Shown here: positions 8,625-16,754 of the stretch, in pieces
Numbering within the stretch: the first letter of the stretch is position 1
Layout: every line of letters begins with the position of its first letter
NCBI GenBank assembly: GCA_963814315.1
Contig: CAWFCG010000002.1
Span: 1 to 64,000 of the forward strand
Origin: JAFMJV01 sp963814315
GTDB lineage: Bacteria > Chloroflexota > Limnocylindria > Limnocylindrales > CSP1-4
Length of the DNA stretch: 64,000 nucleotides
Reading direction: 5' to 3'
Notes under the pieces: model-generated
What the model saw: the letters and a program-made list of their open reading frames with translations, nothing else
What the model was told of the DNA's origin: nothing
The model's database searches: none
Translations under genes and position numbers: made by a program

Positions 8625-9973
8625 CTACGGCACCTCGCCCGGCCGGAACATCATCCCGGACAGGACGGACAAGGTCATCTCCAGTGCGTCGCCGAACACG
8701 CGCACGCGCGCGCGACGCAGCTTGATCAGGAACGGCGCCAGCTCAGCCGGCCCGTCCTCGTCGATTCGCCCCGCGGCGGCCAGGTCGGCCAGCTTGCGCA
8801 TGGCCTGCGCGCCGATCTCGAAGGCCAGCAGCCAGGGGCGGATCTCATCGATCAACGCGCGGTTGGCCACCGGCCCTCGCAGGAGGTGGTCGGCCGCCCC
8901 GAGCAATCGGTCGGCCAGGGTCGCCAGGTCGGCTGCCGCGGCTGCGGCCTCCGCGGCATCACCGTGCTCGATGCGGAAGAGCGCAGCGTCCAGCGTGTCG
9001 GCCACGATCGGCGCATCGGCGTCGCACAGACACGAGGAGCGCACGTTGTCCGCGAACAGGGCGAACGCGTCGAGGTCCGCTTCGCCCACGACATCTCGCA
9101 TGGCGCGCTGCCAGCTGGCCTCTGGCTCGTAGCCCTCGGGGTCGCGCAGGTAGTCGGCGATGGTGGCGAAGGGGATGCGCGACGCCTCGAACAGCTCCAT
9201 GCCGTTGGCGACGATGCCCACCGACGACCGCCACAGCTGCGGATCGCGACCACGATAGGGCCCGATGTGCAGCTCGTAGCCCATGGCCACGTCGTTGACG
9301 GGGTAGTTGTCCCAGTACGTGGGTGGACGGTTGGCGGTGCGGGTGAAGACCGCGGCATCGGCCAGGTCCAGCGTGGCGGAGCAGATGGCGCGACCGGTCC
9401 AGAAGAGGTCGATGCGCGGATCGATGCGCTGGCCCAGGGTCGCCAGGTACGCCTCCGTGCCCGATCCGCGGTAGACCGTGGGGCAGACGATGAGGTGGCT
9501 ATTGTCGGGCAGGGCGGCGAACACCGCGTCGATGAGGGCGACGTGCGCATCGGCCAGATCGGAGAAGGCCGCGCGGTCTTCCGGATGGAGGAGCTCCATG
9601 GGGATGTCGTCGAGGAACAGGCCGAAGTGGGTGACGCCCAGGCGACATCGACGCTGCCGATCTTGGCCATCATGGCGTCCAGCTCGGCGGGGTCCGAATA
9701 GCGGATCGATGGCGCCGGTGAGATGCACCAGCTGAACTCCATGCCAGCCGTCTGACAACGCTCGACCAGCTCACCGAGTCGGTGGAGCGCGGCGTCGTCG
9801 TAGGGGGCACGCCACTCGCGGCGCACGAGCGGGTCGTCTTTGGGCGAGTAGACGAAGGTGTTCATGCCACGGGCAGCCAGGAAGTCGATGAGGCTGAGGC
9901 GCTGCTCGTGCGTCCAGGGCCGACCATAGAAGCCCTCGATGACGCCCCTGACCGCGAACGGTGGCGTGTTCAT
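8625..9973 (-). CDS. GH84 beta-N-acetylglucosaminidase (O-GlcNAcase type; one frameshift)
   Basis: The N-terminus VRGVIEGFYGRPWTHEQRLS and the catalytic Asp pair in FGLFLDDIPMELLHPED are diagnostic of GH84. TANRPPTYWDNYPVNDVAM is the conserved WDNYPVND block. No signal peptide is seen, so it may act inside the cell on imported glucosaminides. The frame breaks at 9638-9642: one C is missing in GCCTGGGC. Adding it joins AKIGSVDVA to LGVTHFGLF, 449 residues. Its ATG overlaps the stop of the SIS gene (ATGA at 9970-9973). Human-type O-GlcNAcase also has a GNAT-like domain; a separate gene for such a domain lies at 11699. Confidence 0.85.
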
Positions 9974-10734
9974 CGAGCATCCCCGCGGCTGTCGTCCCGG
10001 CCGTCCGTGCGGCGCAGGTGCGCCTGGTTCACGGCGTCCCCACCGGCGACGTTGCTGCTGGCGAACACCTCAGGCACGACACCTCGGGCCAGCAGGCGTT
10101 GGACCACCTCGGCCACCAGTGTGTTCGCGATGGCCGCGCCGACGACCGTGGATGTGGGCGCCACGCGCACGGGCAGCCCCTCGATATCGACCGTGGCATC
10201 ACCCACGATGCCGCCGTTGTCGATGACCACATCGACCAGCTCGTGGAGACGCGGCTCCCTGGCCGCTCGGGCAGTGTCGGAGGTGGCGTGCCCGATGCTG
10301 GTGATGGCGACCGTGCGGAGACCACGATCGCGAGCCACGCGGGCCATCTCCGTGATGACCGTGTTGCTGCCCGAGTTCGAGGCGATGAGCAGGACGTCGC
10401 CCGACTCGACCCCGTGATCGTCGAGGATGGCCGTGGCCAGGCCCGGGACCCGTTCGAGGGTGGTGCTCAAGGGGGCGCTCGCATGCAGCATCAGGCCCTC
10501 GAAGAGGATGGGTCGGACGCGCACCAGGCCACCCGCCCGGTAGAACAGCTCCTCAGGGAGCATGTGCGAATGGCCCGAGCCGAAGGCGTGGATGGTGCCA
10601 CCCGCCGCCATCGCGTCGCTGATGATGGCCGCGGCCGCATCGATCTGGGGCCACTCCTGCGTCTCCAGGCGCTCGATCAACTCCGCGATCGTGGCCAGGT
10701 AGGCGTGGCCCGCGGAGGGTCGTTCGGTCGTCAT
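9970..10734 (-). CDS. SIS-domain sugar-phosphate binding protein
   Basis: 254 residues with one sugar-isomerase (SIS) domain. Landmarks are GGTIHAFGSGHSHMLPEELFYRAGG near the N-terminus and VLLIASNSGSNTVITEMARVARD. This matches bacterial SIS proteins found with amino-sugar genes, which isomerise or bind phosphosugars. It overlaps both neighbours by four bases (ATGA at 10731-10734 and 9970-9973), so it is translationally coupled in a GntR-SIS-GH84-transporter operon. A second SIS gene lies at 46991 in the other amino-sugar operon. Confidence 0.8.
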   Translation of the reverse strand: MTTERPSAGHAYLATIAELIERLETQEWPQIDAAAAIISDAMAAGGTIHAFGSGHSHMLPEELFYRAGGLVRVRPILFEGLMLHASAPLSTTLERVPGLATAILDDHGVESGDVLLIASNSGSNTVITEMARVARDRGLRTVAITSIGHATSDTARAAREPRLHELVDVVIDNGGIVGDATVDIEGLPVRVAPTSTVVGAAIANTLVAEVVQRLLARGVVPEVFASSNVAGGDAVNQAHLRRTDGRDDSRGDAR

Positions 10735-11489
10735 CTGGCTGCCACGCTGGCTCCCAAGGCCGGTGCCATGGCCGCGAAGGCTCGGGCCGGAACGTGGGCG
10801 CTCAATTGGTAGCGGTCGCCACGGTAGATGCAGTCCGCGATCATCATCACGCGGCCCACAGCATCGGCGTCAGTCATGCGCATGAACAGGGTGGCCTGCT
10901 GCTGGGTGATGTTCAAGACTCGACTCGTCGCTTCGTCGGCGACCAGCGGCTCGATGGTCACGTCCGCGGAGCCGGGTACCAGGCCGTAGCGGCTCGAGAG
11001 GAGCTCGTAGAGCGAGCCATCGAGGTCGGCAGGCGCGAGGCCGGGGACCAGGGCCGACCGGATCCAGACCGTCTCGATGGCCATGGGCTCGCCGCTGCCA
11101 AGGCGCAACCGTGTGAAATGGTGGACGGACTCACCGACTGGTACGCCCAATCGGCGCGAAACCTCGCCTTCGGCCGGCTCTACGTCGAAGGCCAGCAGTC
11201 GGCTGCTCGCGACCAGGCCGCGATCCTGCATGTCCTGCGTGAATGAGGTCAAGCCAAGGAAGCGCACCACCGGTGGCGGCAGCACGTAGGTGCCTGAACC
11301 GGGTCGACGGACCACCAGGCCCTCGGCCACCAGAGCATCGGTGGCATGCCGGACCGTCATCCGCGCGGCGTTCCAGCGCAGGCTCAGGTCTCGCTCGCTG
11401 GGCAGTCGATCGCCCGGTCGGGAGCTGGCGATCGACTCTCGCAGCATGGCCCGCACCTCTTGCCTGCTGATCTCCTTGCCGGTGGACAC
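10731..11489 (-). CDS. GntR/HutC-family regulator (UTRA effector domain)
   Basis: A winged HTH (RPGDRLPSERDLSLRWNAARM, TVRHATDALVAEGLVVRRPG) is followed by a UTRA ligand domain (HHFTRLRLGSGEPMAIETVW, LYELLSSRYG, LFMRMTDADAVGRVMMIADC). GTG 11489 is chosen because TACGCT (11497-11502) lies seven bases before it and the length fits; an ATG at 11546 would sit on a probable operator half-site. Such regulators respond to amino-sugar phosphates and govern their own operon. It heads the GlcNAc-type operon 11489 to 5470. Confidence 0.85.
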   Translation of the reverse strand: MSTGKEISRQEVRAMLRESIASSRPGDRLPSERDLSLRWNAARMTVRHATDALVAEGLVVRRPGSGTYVLPPPVVRFLGLTSFTQDMQDRGLVASSRLLAFDVEPAEGEVSRRLGVPVGESVHHFTRLRLGSGEPMAIETVWIRSALVPGLAPADLDGSLYELLSSRYGLVPGSADVTIEPLVADEATSRVLNITQQQATLFMRMTDADAVGRVMMIADCIYRGDRYQLSAHVPARAFAAMAPALGASVAAR

Positions 11490-11532
11490 GGGCGGCAGCG
11501 TAGTCGACCGGAGCCTTTGGCGCAAGTCCCTC

Positions 11533-11577
11533 GTATACCACTTCACCCGAATGAGACGCGCGCTGCGTAGACCACTT
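11533..11577. promoter_or_regulatory. Two DasR/NagR-like operator half-sites
   Basis: GTATACCACTT (11533-11543) and GTAGACCACTT (11567-11577) lie 34 bases apart, about three helical turns, just upstream of the GntR gene. TAGACCACT equals the right half of the TGGTCTAGACCA core known for DasR/NagR regulators of N-acetylglucosamine genes. Binding by the adjacent regulator is inferred. Confidence 0.45.
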
Positions 11578-11698
11578 GGCGCTCATTTCTCGCTCGATGA
11601 CGCTGCGACCGTAGACCGGTCAGCGCCGTTCTGGTCGCGGTCGCGTGGACCAATCCCGCGCGCTTCATCGAGGCCCGGAAACGCGCTACCCTGTGCCC

Positions 11699-12304
11699 AT
11701 GTTGCGTATCGAAGCTGCCCGTCTCTGCGATCTGCCCGGAGCCTATCGGACGTGTCTGCTCACCGGCGACACCGGGGCGGATGCGTCGGTGATGATGGGC
11801 GACCCTGACCTGCTGGGGCATGTCTACGTGGGGCCCTACCTGGCGCGTGGGATCGGGACCCAGCTGGTGCTCGTCGATGAAGCCGGCTCGGCCGGGTACA
11901 TGCTCTCGACCGATGACACCGGGGACCACGAGGCCTGGGCCGAAGCGAACTGGTGGCCGCACCTGCGGGCTCGGTATCCGCTGGTCGAGGACGCCCCAGA
12001 TGACGGGACCTTCGACGCCGAGCTCATCGGGCTCATCCACCGGCCTTCGCTCGCCCCGGCGGAGATCCTGGACGAATACCCGGCCCACCTCCACATCGAC
12101 CTTGAGGGGCGTGCCCGCGGTACGGGTTTCGGTCGCCTGCTCATCGAACGGCTGCTCACGGAGTTGCGAGAGCGTGGCGTGGTCGGGGTCCACCTCGAGG
12201 CCGGCGACGACAACGAGAACGCCATCGGCTTCTATGGTCATCTGGGCTTCGTCGAGCTGCAGCGCCGACCCGGCGGCGTGTTCATGGGCCTCCGACTGGA
12301 CTGA
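11699..12304 (+). CDS. GNAT acetyltransferase-like protein of the O-GlcNAcase C-terminal type
   Basis: 201 residues. The start ATG 11699 is six bases after TACCCT (11687-11692), a leaderless pattern. The order of motifs follows the GNAT-like domain of O-GlcNAcase: DLPGAYRTCLLTGDTG, LLGHVYVGPYL, GYMLSTDD, NWWPHLRARYP, ILDEYPAHLHIDLEGRARGT (acetyl-CoA loop with an intact R-x-x-G-x-G/A pattern), then AIGFYGHLGFVEL. In animals this domain is fused to GH84; here the GH84 enzyme is a separate gene 1.7 kb away on the other strand. The conserved P-loop suggests it can bind acetyl-CoA. Substrate unknown. Confidence 0.8.
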   Translation: MLRIEAARLCDLPGAYRTCLLTGDTGADASVMMGDPDLLGHVYVGPYLARGIGTQLVLVDEAGSAGYMLSTDDTGDHEAWAEANWWPHLRARYPLVEDAPDDGTFDAELIGLIHRPSLAPAEILDEYPAHLHIDLEGRARGTGFGRLLIERLLTELRERGVVGVHLEAGDDNENAIGFYGHLGFVELQRRPGGVFMGLRLD

Positions 12305-12381
12305 CCCCGTCTTGTCGCCGTGGGAGCCTAGCGCGGAGATCCGATGCGCGGTTCAAGCGCAGCCGGCGCCACGGTGTCACC

Positions 12382-12643
12382 GATGACCCACCCGGCGGGT
12401 GAACCAGCGGAGTTGGGTGCCGCTACGGGCCCTGCTCCGTCCGATGACCCACCCGGCGGGTGAACCAGCGGAGTTGGGTGCCGCTACGGGCCCTGCTCCG
12501 TCCGATGACCCACCCGGCGGGTGAACCAGCGGAGTTGGGTGCCGCACGGCCATGCTCCGTCCGATGACCCACCCGGCGGGTGAACCAGCCGAGCGACCGG
12601 CCGTACCCCGTCGCTTTACCCGCCCGGCGGGCAAGACAGCGGA
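12382..12643. repeat. Hairpin repeat array A (four near-identical units plus one diverged)
   Basis: Units begin at 12382, 12443, 12504 and 12563 (periods 61, 61 and 59 bases), with a diverged fifth near 12615. Each has GATGACC followed by the hairpin CACCC-GGC-GGGTG and AACCAGCGGAG; the fifth has GCCC-GGC-GGGC. CGGAG in the spacer can also pair with CTCCG at the unit end. The array fills the gap between the acetyltransferase and the VapC gene. The same hairpin family occurs at 31088 and 62358. Six-frame readings such as WFTRRVGHR are by-products of the repeat. Confidence 0.9.
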
Positions 12644-12692
12644 CTGTCGACCGCCCTGCCATATTCGCGACGCCACGATCGGCTACAGGCCC

Positions 12693-13121
12693 TCAGCCAC
12701 CGGCCACTAAGACGATCTCGCTCGGCCGGCGACCAAGGCCGGCTCGCAGCAGTGCGGCGTCCATGGTGGCGAGTTCGGCTCCTCGTGAACGTGCCACGGC
12801 CGCGTACGCAGCGTCGTACAGGGTCAGGCCGTGCAGATCGGCGAGCTTCGTCGCCCCACGTATCTCCGCGGACAGCGGCTTGATCTGAGGGCACACCTGG
12901 GCCAGCGCGTCCAGCACGGTCGATGCCTGCTCAGCCGACACTGCGGCCCGACCTCGCATCAGCGCGTTTCCGATCTCGTAGGGGGTCAGGTCCAGCACCG
13001 ACAGCCTGATAGATCGCTGGCCGAAGAGCGTCACGAGGGCGCGTGAAGCCTCGACCTCCTCCTCGCCCGCTGCGTGGAACCACTTGAGCGCAACGCTGGC
13101 ATCGCTAACGACGTCGATCAC
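12693..13121 (-). CDS. PIN-domain toxin (VapC type)
   Basis: 142 residues with the PIN ribonuclease residues: DASVALKWF at the start, E in LDLTPYEIGNALMRGRA, and LTLYDAAYAAVARSRGAELATMD at the end. VapC toxins cleave RNA and are held by a partner antitoxin. The start overlaps the CopG-type antitoxin gene by 17 bases, so the two are one operon read from the operator at 13368. Confidence 0.85.
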   Translation of the reverse strand: MIDVVSDASVALKWFHAAGEEEVEASRALVTLFGQRSIRLSVLDLTPYEIGNALMRGRAAVSAEQASTVLDALAQVCPQIKPLSAEIRGATKLADLHGLTLYDAAYAAVARSRGAELATMDAALLRAGLGRRPSEIVLVAGG

Positions 13122-13359
13122 GGACGTCCCGGGCTCGCCGCTCGGCCGCGATCAGCTCTGCGGACTCGAACGCTGCAGCATCGGCGAGCGCCCCACGGCC
13201 ACGTTGGAGCGCTGTCTCCAGCGTCCGTGGATCCGGCCAGCCGAGCTCGCGCAGCGCGGCCTCGCGCAGGAACCGACTGCGGCTCACTCCCCGAGTCGTG
13301 GCCTCCCGGTCGATGTCCGAAAGCAACGCATCGGGGACCGAGATCAGGACCTTCGTCAT
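13105..13359 (-). CDS. Ribbon-helix-helix antitoxin (VapB/CopG type)
   Basis: 84 residues. The N-terminus MTKVLISVPDALLSDIDREA and GVSRSRFLREAALREL are a classic CopG ribbon-helix-helix; the rest is a toxin-wrapping tail. ATG 13359 is used because TATACT (13366-13371) lies exactly six bases before it, with no ribosome site. A 7-bp perfect inverted repeat spans the -10 region, so autorepression by the antitoxin-toxin complex is likely. Confidence 0.85.
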   Translation of the reverse strand: MTKVLISVPDALLSDIDREATTRGVSRSRFLREAALRELGWPDPRTLETALQRGRGALADAAAFESAELIAAERRARDVRDRRR

Positions 13360-13367
13360 CCTCGGAG

Positions 13368-13384
13368 TATATCTGATAGATATA
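13368..13384. promoter_or_regulatory. Operator over the promoter of the VapBC module
   Basis: TATATCT-GAT-AGATATA is a perfect 7-bp inverted repeat that overlaps the -10 hexamer TATACT of the minus-strand antitoxin gene. Position and symmetry fit a ribbon-helix-helix dimer site. Confidence 0.6.
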
Positions 13385-13499
13385 TCGCACCACATGAACA
13401 GATCGAGTCGGTTTCATCGTATCGAGCTGGACTTCGTCTGCCCTTACCAGCTATTTTGCCGTTGTCATCGAGCCTCCAATTCGTCGACGGCTCGGTGGG

Positions 13500-13847
13500 C
13501 TACAGCGCCACGTGCAGGCGAAGCGCCTCGTCCAACTCCAGCATCAGCGGACCAGGCACCGTTCCGAGCCAGGCGCCGATCCGCTCGACCGCGACCGAGC
13601 GTACCTGTTCGGCCTGGGCCTTCGAGTCCCGAGCGAGCCCCGTACCAGAGGCTGGCAAGCGCACCTGGAACGGATGCACCCGTGCCAGGTTCGAGGTCAC
13701 CGGTACGACGGTCACGACACCGCGATTCAGACGTGCCGCAGCAGAGTTGGCACCATCGTTGCTAACGATGACCGCGGGGCGACGCTTGCTCGACTCCGAG
13801 CCGACGACGGGATCAAGATCGACGAGGTGGATGTCGCCGCGGCGCAT
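13500..13847 (-). CDS. MazF/PemK-type mRNA interferase
   Basis: 115 residues from ATG 13847. MRRGDIHLVDLDPVVGSESS, KRRPAVIVSNDGANS, VVTVVPVTSN and AQAEQVRSVAVERIG follow the MazF family, a ribosome-independent RNA endonuclease. The stop of the antitoxin and this start overlap as TGATG, giving tight coupling. An in-frame upstream start (13883) would intrude into the antitoxin and is not needed. Confidence 0.9.
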   Translation of the reverse strand: MRRGDIHLVDLDPVVGSESSKRRPAVIVSNDGANSAAARLNRGVVTVVPVTSNLARVHPFQVRLPASGTGLARDSKAQAEQVRSVAVERIGAWLGTVPGPLMLELDEALRLHVAL

Positions 13848-14068
13848 CAGCGAGTCAACCCATCTCCGGCGGTGCGATCCCACGCGGCGGCATCCTCATC
13901 ATCGGTCCACTCATCCCAAGCGCTCTCGTAATCCGCGCCGAGCTCGGCTGCTCGGAGCAGTCGGATCGCTTTGTGCAGGGCGGCCGACCGGGAGCCTAGT
14001 TGCTGCTCCCGCGAATAGGCGTCGAGATACTCGACATCTTCACTCGGGAGGCTCACGCTCACTTTCAT
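13847..14068 (-). CDS. Ribbon-helix-helix antitoxin paired with MazF
   Basis: 73 residues: MKVSVSLPSEDVEYLDAYSR, LGSRSAALHKAIRLLRAAEL, then an acidic tail DEWTDDEDAAAWDRTAGDGL that would contact MazF. TAGTAT (14075-14080) lies six bases before the ATG, so it is probably leaderless. CTAC-TCTG-GTAG at 14078-14089 overlaps the -10 and may be its operator. The divergent Phd-type module starts about 80 bases away. Confidence 0.85.
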   Translation of the reverse strand: MKVSVSLPSEDVEYLDAYSREQQLGSRSAALHKAIRLLRAAELGADYESAWDEWTDDEDAAAWDRTAGDGLTR

Positions 14069-14148
14069 ACCGAGATACTACTCTGGTAGCAAGATCCGGG
14101 AGCAAGACCACACGACGCTTCGCCCATCAATGTGCGACAATGACGCAC

Positions 14149-14412
14149 ATGGAACGAGTCGGTGTTCGCGAGCTTCGCCGTGAGGCCAGTGCGATCCTGC
14201 GGCGCGTGGCGTCCGGCGAAACGGTGGAAGTCACCGATCGAGGTCGGCCCGTCGCGCTCATCGTTCGCGCTATGCCTGACGGTTTGGCTCGTCTCGAGCG
14301 CGAAGGCATGCTGCGTCATGCCGACGGCGACCTGCTGGCGATCACGCCGGTCCAGCCGAAGCCCGACGAGCCGTCGCCATCGCAGCAGGTGTCGCAAGGC
14401 CGAGACGAATGA
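14149..14412 (+). CDS. Phd/YefM-family antitoxin
   Basis: 87 residues: MERVGVRELRREASAILRRV, ASGETVEVTDRGRPVALIV is the Phd DNA-binding and toxin-neutralising fold. Of two in-frame ATGs (14140, 14149) the second gives the usual MERVGVREL start and lies seven bases after GACAAT (14136-14141). The stop overlaps the toxin start (ATGA 14409). Confidence 0.85.
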   Translation: MERVGVRELRREASAILRRVASGETVEVTDRGRPVALIVRAMPDGLARLEREGMLRHADGDLLAITPVQPKPDEPSPSQQVSQGRDE

Positions 14413-14804
14413 GCGCCATCTACCTCGATAGCTCCGCATTCGTGAAGGTCGTCGTTACGGAGCCTGAGTCCGCCTCCTTGCGTGACTTCCTCGCCGGCGA
14501 TCACGGGCGCTACGTCTCCTCATCGTTGCTCCGAACTGAGGCGCTGCGAGCGGTCCGCTATCAGGGTCCGGACGCCCTCCGAGCCGCGCGCGATGGGCTC
14601 CGCCGCATCGACCTGGTCACCATCGACGAGCGCATCCTGGATGCAGCCGGCCTACTGGCGCCGGGGGTACTCCGCACGGTCGATGCGATCCACGTGGCGA
14701 CGGCACTGGCGCTGGGCGACGATCTGGACATGGTCGTGACGTACGACCAACGGATGATCAAGGCATCCGCCACTCTGGGCATCCCGACCGCGACGCCCCG
14801 CTGA
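14409..14804 (+). CDS. PIN-domain toxin (VapC type), partner of Phd antitoxin
   Basis: 131 residues: YLDSSAFVKVVVTEPESASL, SSLLRTEALRAVR, LRTVDAIHVATALALGDDLD, MVVTYDQRM, the full set of PIN acidic residues. It is coupled to the antitoxin by ATGA. Predicted RNA cleavage; target unknown. Confidence 0.9.
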   Translation: MSAIYLDSSAFVKVVVTEPESASLRDFLAGDHGRYVSSSLLRTEALRAVRYQGPDALRAARDGLRRIDLVTIDERILDAAGLLAPGVLRTVDAIHVATALALGDDLDMVVTYDQRMIKASATLGIPTATPR

Positions 14805-14856
14805 ATTGAGGCTGAGCAGAGTCTGTGACGGACATCGGCGTGCCGCATTGGTGTAG

Positions 14857-16593
14857 TCAATCAGCGGCGCGACGATAGCGGACGCTGCGCCCACGGCGTT
14901 TGCCGACGTATTCGAGGTCTCCATTGCTGACCATGCCGGAGAGGATCTTGCTCGCGTTCCTCGGACCGACGTCGATGAGCTGGGCGACCTGCTCGCGCCC
15001 GATATCCGGATGCTGATCAAGATAGGCGACGACCAGATCCCGGCGCTCGCTGACGGACGAACGTCGGTAGCGCACCCGATGACCGAGGCGTTCGCGTGAC
15101 TCCGAGGTCAAGCGGAACGCTCGACTCCCGTTGAGGAGGCGTTCGAGCACACCGGCCCCTTCGAGACGAGTAAGGGTCGCCATCGCCTCAGCGGGGGTGC
15201 GCTGGCAGATCGCGGCGAGTCGCTCCGGCCGGAGCGGGGTCCGGATCAGCAGGTCCCGGATGGCGATGACGACGGACGGATCGCCGCCGAAGCTCCGGTC
15301 GCGCCCTTCAAGTCCGTCGAAGAACGCCCGGAGGCCGACGTCCGGAGCGCCGCCGCCCAGCAGCACCGAGAGGTCGCCCGCCTGCTCGACGATCTCCGGA
15401 GCGTCGTGCCCATCGCGGAGCATCGCGCGATACATCGTCTTGATGCCGACTCCCTGGCGCTCGGCGATGCCGAGCGTCCACAGCGCATGTGCGAGGCTCT
15501 CGTTCCGAGGGCTCGATTGCGTCGCCAGCAAGCGATCGACACGGACGCGCGGCGGCAGCCCGCCCGGCGATCGGACCTTCAGCATGTCGCTGGGCGAGCC
15601 GGTCGCGACGGCATAGATCGCCTGACGATCGAGTCGGTAGTCGCGGTGCATGACGGCATTCGCCAGCGCTTCGCGGTAGGCGGGAAGCGGCACGGTACGG
15701 AGCTCTCGCCGGGTGAGTCCCACGACGACCGGGCTGGCCGGGAACGCGACCTCGTCTAGCACTCGGAACGCGTCGTCGATGAACCGGACGAGTGGCGCAC
15801 GACCGAGCACGTCGTGATGTGCTGGCTTCCCCTCCACGTCGGTGATCAGCAACTGTGCCCAGACGACATGGGGCTCGAAGGGCGCCAGCAGTAGCGCACC
15901 CGCCCGCGTCAACTCGGGATCCTCTGCGCTGTCACGCAGGACCCGCATACGACTGGCGAGCTCCCGTGCGCTTGCTGGTCGAGCGCCGTGCCGCTGCGCA
16001 AAGAGACGACCGGCGGCGTCGACGGCTCCCGGGTCAGCCTCCGACAATCGCATTCCGCTCGCCTCGGCGCTCCAATCGTAGCCGCGTCGCTCCTCAAGAA
16101 ACCGCCGTGCATCGTCGCCGGTCAGTTCGACACAACGTGCGCCGTGGCGAGTCCGCAACTTTCCGCCCGCGCGGACTTCCTCAAGAGCCGGTTCCACGAC
16201 GATGAGATAGAGGCGGGCACCGCACTCGATGCGTTCTTCGATGAAAAAGCCCGCGTAGTTCGGCGTGGTCAGCGACCAGATGCGCTCCTTCAACCAGTCG
16301 GTATCGAGGTACGTGCCGACCAGGGCGTCGGTGCCCGCACGGTCATCCGCGACACCCACGACGATCACACCACCGTTCGCGCTGTTGGCGAGGCAGCCGA
16401 CCTCGATAGCAAGCGCTTCCGCTGCCGCGGCGTGCTGGGCCGGTATCGCTCGACGACCGCCGCTCCTGGTGATGGTCCCGGCCTCGACCTTGAAGTCGAC
16501 CGTCTCGGTCTCCACGTCTGCAGCTCGTGCGCCATCAAGGACCTTGGCGAGCGCATCGAGGGCGGCCTGGATACGAATAGAGAAGTTCGACAT
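14857..16593 (-). CDS. AlbA_2/Schlafen-type ATP-binding regulator (COG2865-like)
   Basis: 578 residues. The N-terminal AlbA_2 domain (ETETVDFKVEAG, CLANSANGGVIVVGVADDRA) is followed by a GHKL-like ATPase part (LPAYREALANAVMHRDYRLD, LKVRSPGGLPPRV, ESLAHALWTLGIAERQGVGI) and C-terminal winged-helix segments (LTRLEGAGVLERL, ISKIL-like NASKILSGMVSNGDLEYVGK). Such proteins are called transcriptional regulators and occur in defence and TA islands. Its promoter lies inside a 41-bp palindrome directly before the ATG (16599-16639), with no room for a ribosome site. Autoregulation is inferred. Confidence 0.8.
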   Translation of the reverse strand: MSNFSIRIQAALDALAKVLDGARAADVETETVDFKVEAGTITRSGGRRAIPAQHAAAAEALAIEVGCLANSANGGVIVVGVADDRAGTDALVGTYLDTDWLKERIWSLTTPNYAGFFIEERIECGARLYLIVVEPALEEVRAGGKLRTRHGARCVELTGDDARRFLEERRGYDWSAEASGMRLSEADPGAVDAAGRLFAQRHGARPASARELASRMRVLRDSAEDPELTRAGALLLAPFEPHVVWAQLLITDVEGKPAHHDVLGRAPLVRFIDDAFRVLDEVAFPASPVVVGLTRRELRTVPLPAYREALANAVMHRDYRLDRQAIYAVATGSPSDMLKVRSPGGLPPRVRVDRLLATQSSPRNESLAHALWTLGIAERQGVGIKTMYRAMLRDGHDAPEIVEQAGDLSVLLGGGAPDVGLRAFFDGLEGRDRSFGGDPSVVIAIRDLLIRTPLRPERLAAICQRTPAEAMATLTRLEGAGVLERLLNGSRAFRLTSESRERLGHRVRYRRSSVSERRDLVVAYLDQHPDIGREQVAQLIDVGPRNASKILSGMVSNGDLEYVGKRRGRSVRYRRAAD

Positions 16594-16598
16594 GGGGC

Positions 16599-16639
16599 TA
16601 ATATACGAACTGTATCGGTACGATGCAAGTCGTATATTA
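16599..16639 (-). promoter_or_regulatory. Leaderless promoter contained in a 41-bp nested palindrome
   Basis: Outer arms TAATATACGA (16599-16608) and TCGTATATTA (16630-16639) match perfectly; inner arms TGTATCG and CGATGCA match at 6 of 7. On the minus strand it contains TTGCAT, 17 bases, TATATT, six bases, then ATG 16593. That is a complete promoter with the start codon at +1, covered by four half-sites. The other strand has the same TATATT but a poor -35 and no convincing gene. Confidence 0.7.
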
Positions 16640-16754
16640 CGGAGTGCCGACCTTCCCGATCACGACCCAGGCGGGCGATACGTACTCGATGACGAGTTTC
16701 GGTCGGATGCAGATCGCCCGGCGTGCCTGGATCCGAAACGCCGAGTCAGCGAAC

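Noticed and set aside
12382..12643. CRISPR-like array
   Set aside because: Unit length is constant but the spacers are also repeated, there is no unique spacer set and no cas gene nearby.
12377..12676. Possible repeat protein (WFTRRVGHR repeats)
   Set aside because: The frames are by-products of the DNA repeat, open in several phases, with no start signal.
13084..14412. 442-codon plus-strand frame spanning the MazEF region
   Set aside because: Only its last 87 codons (Phd antitoxin) are real; the rest is antisense to VapB, MazF and MazE.
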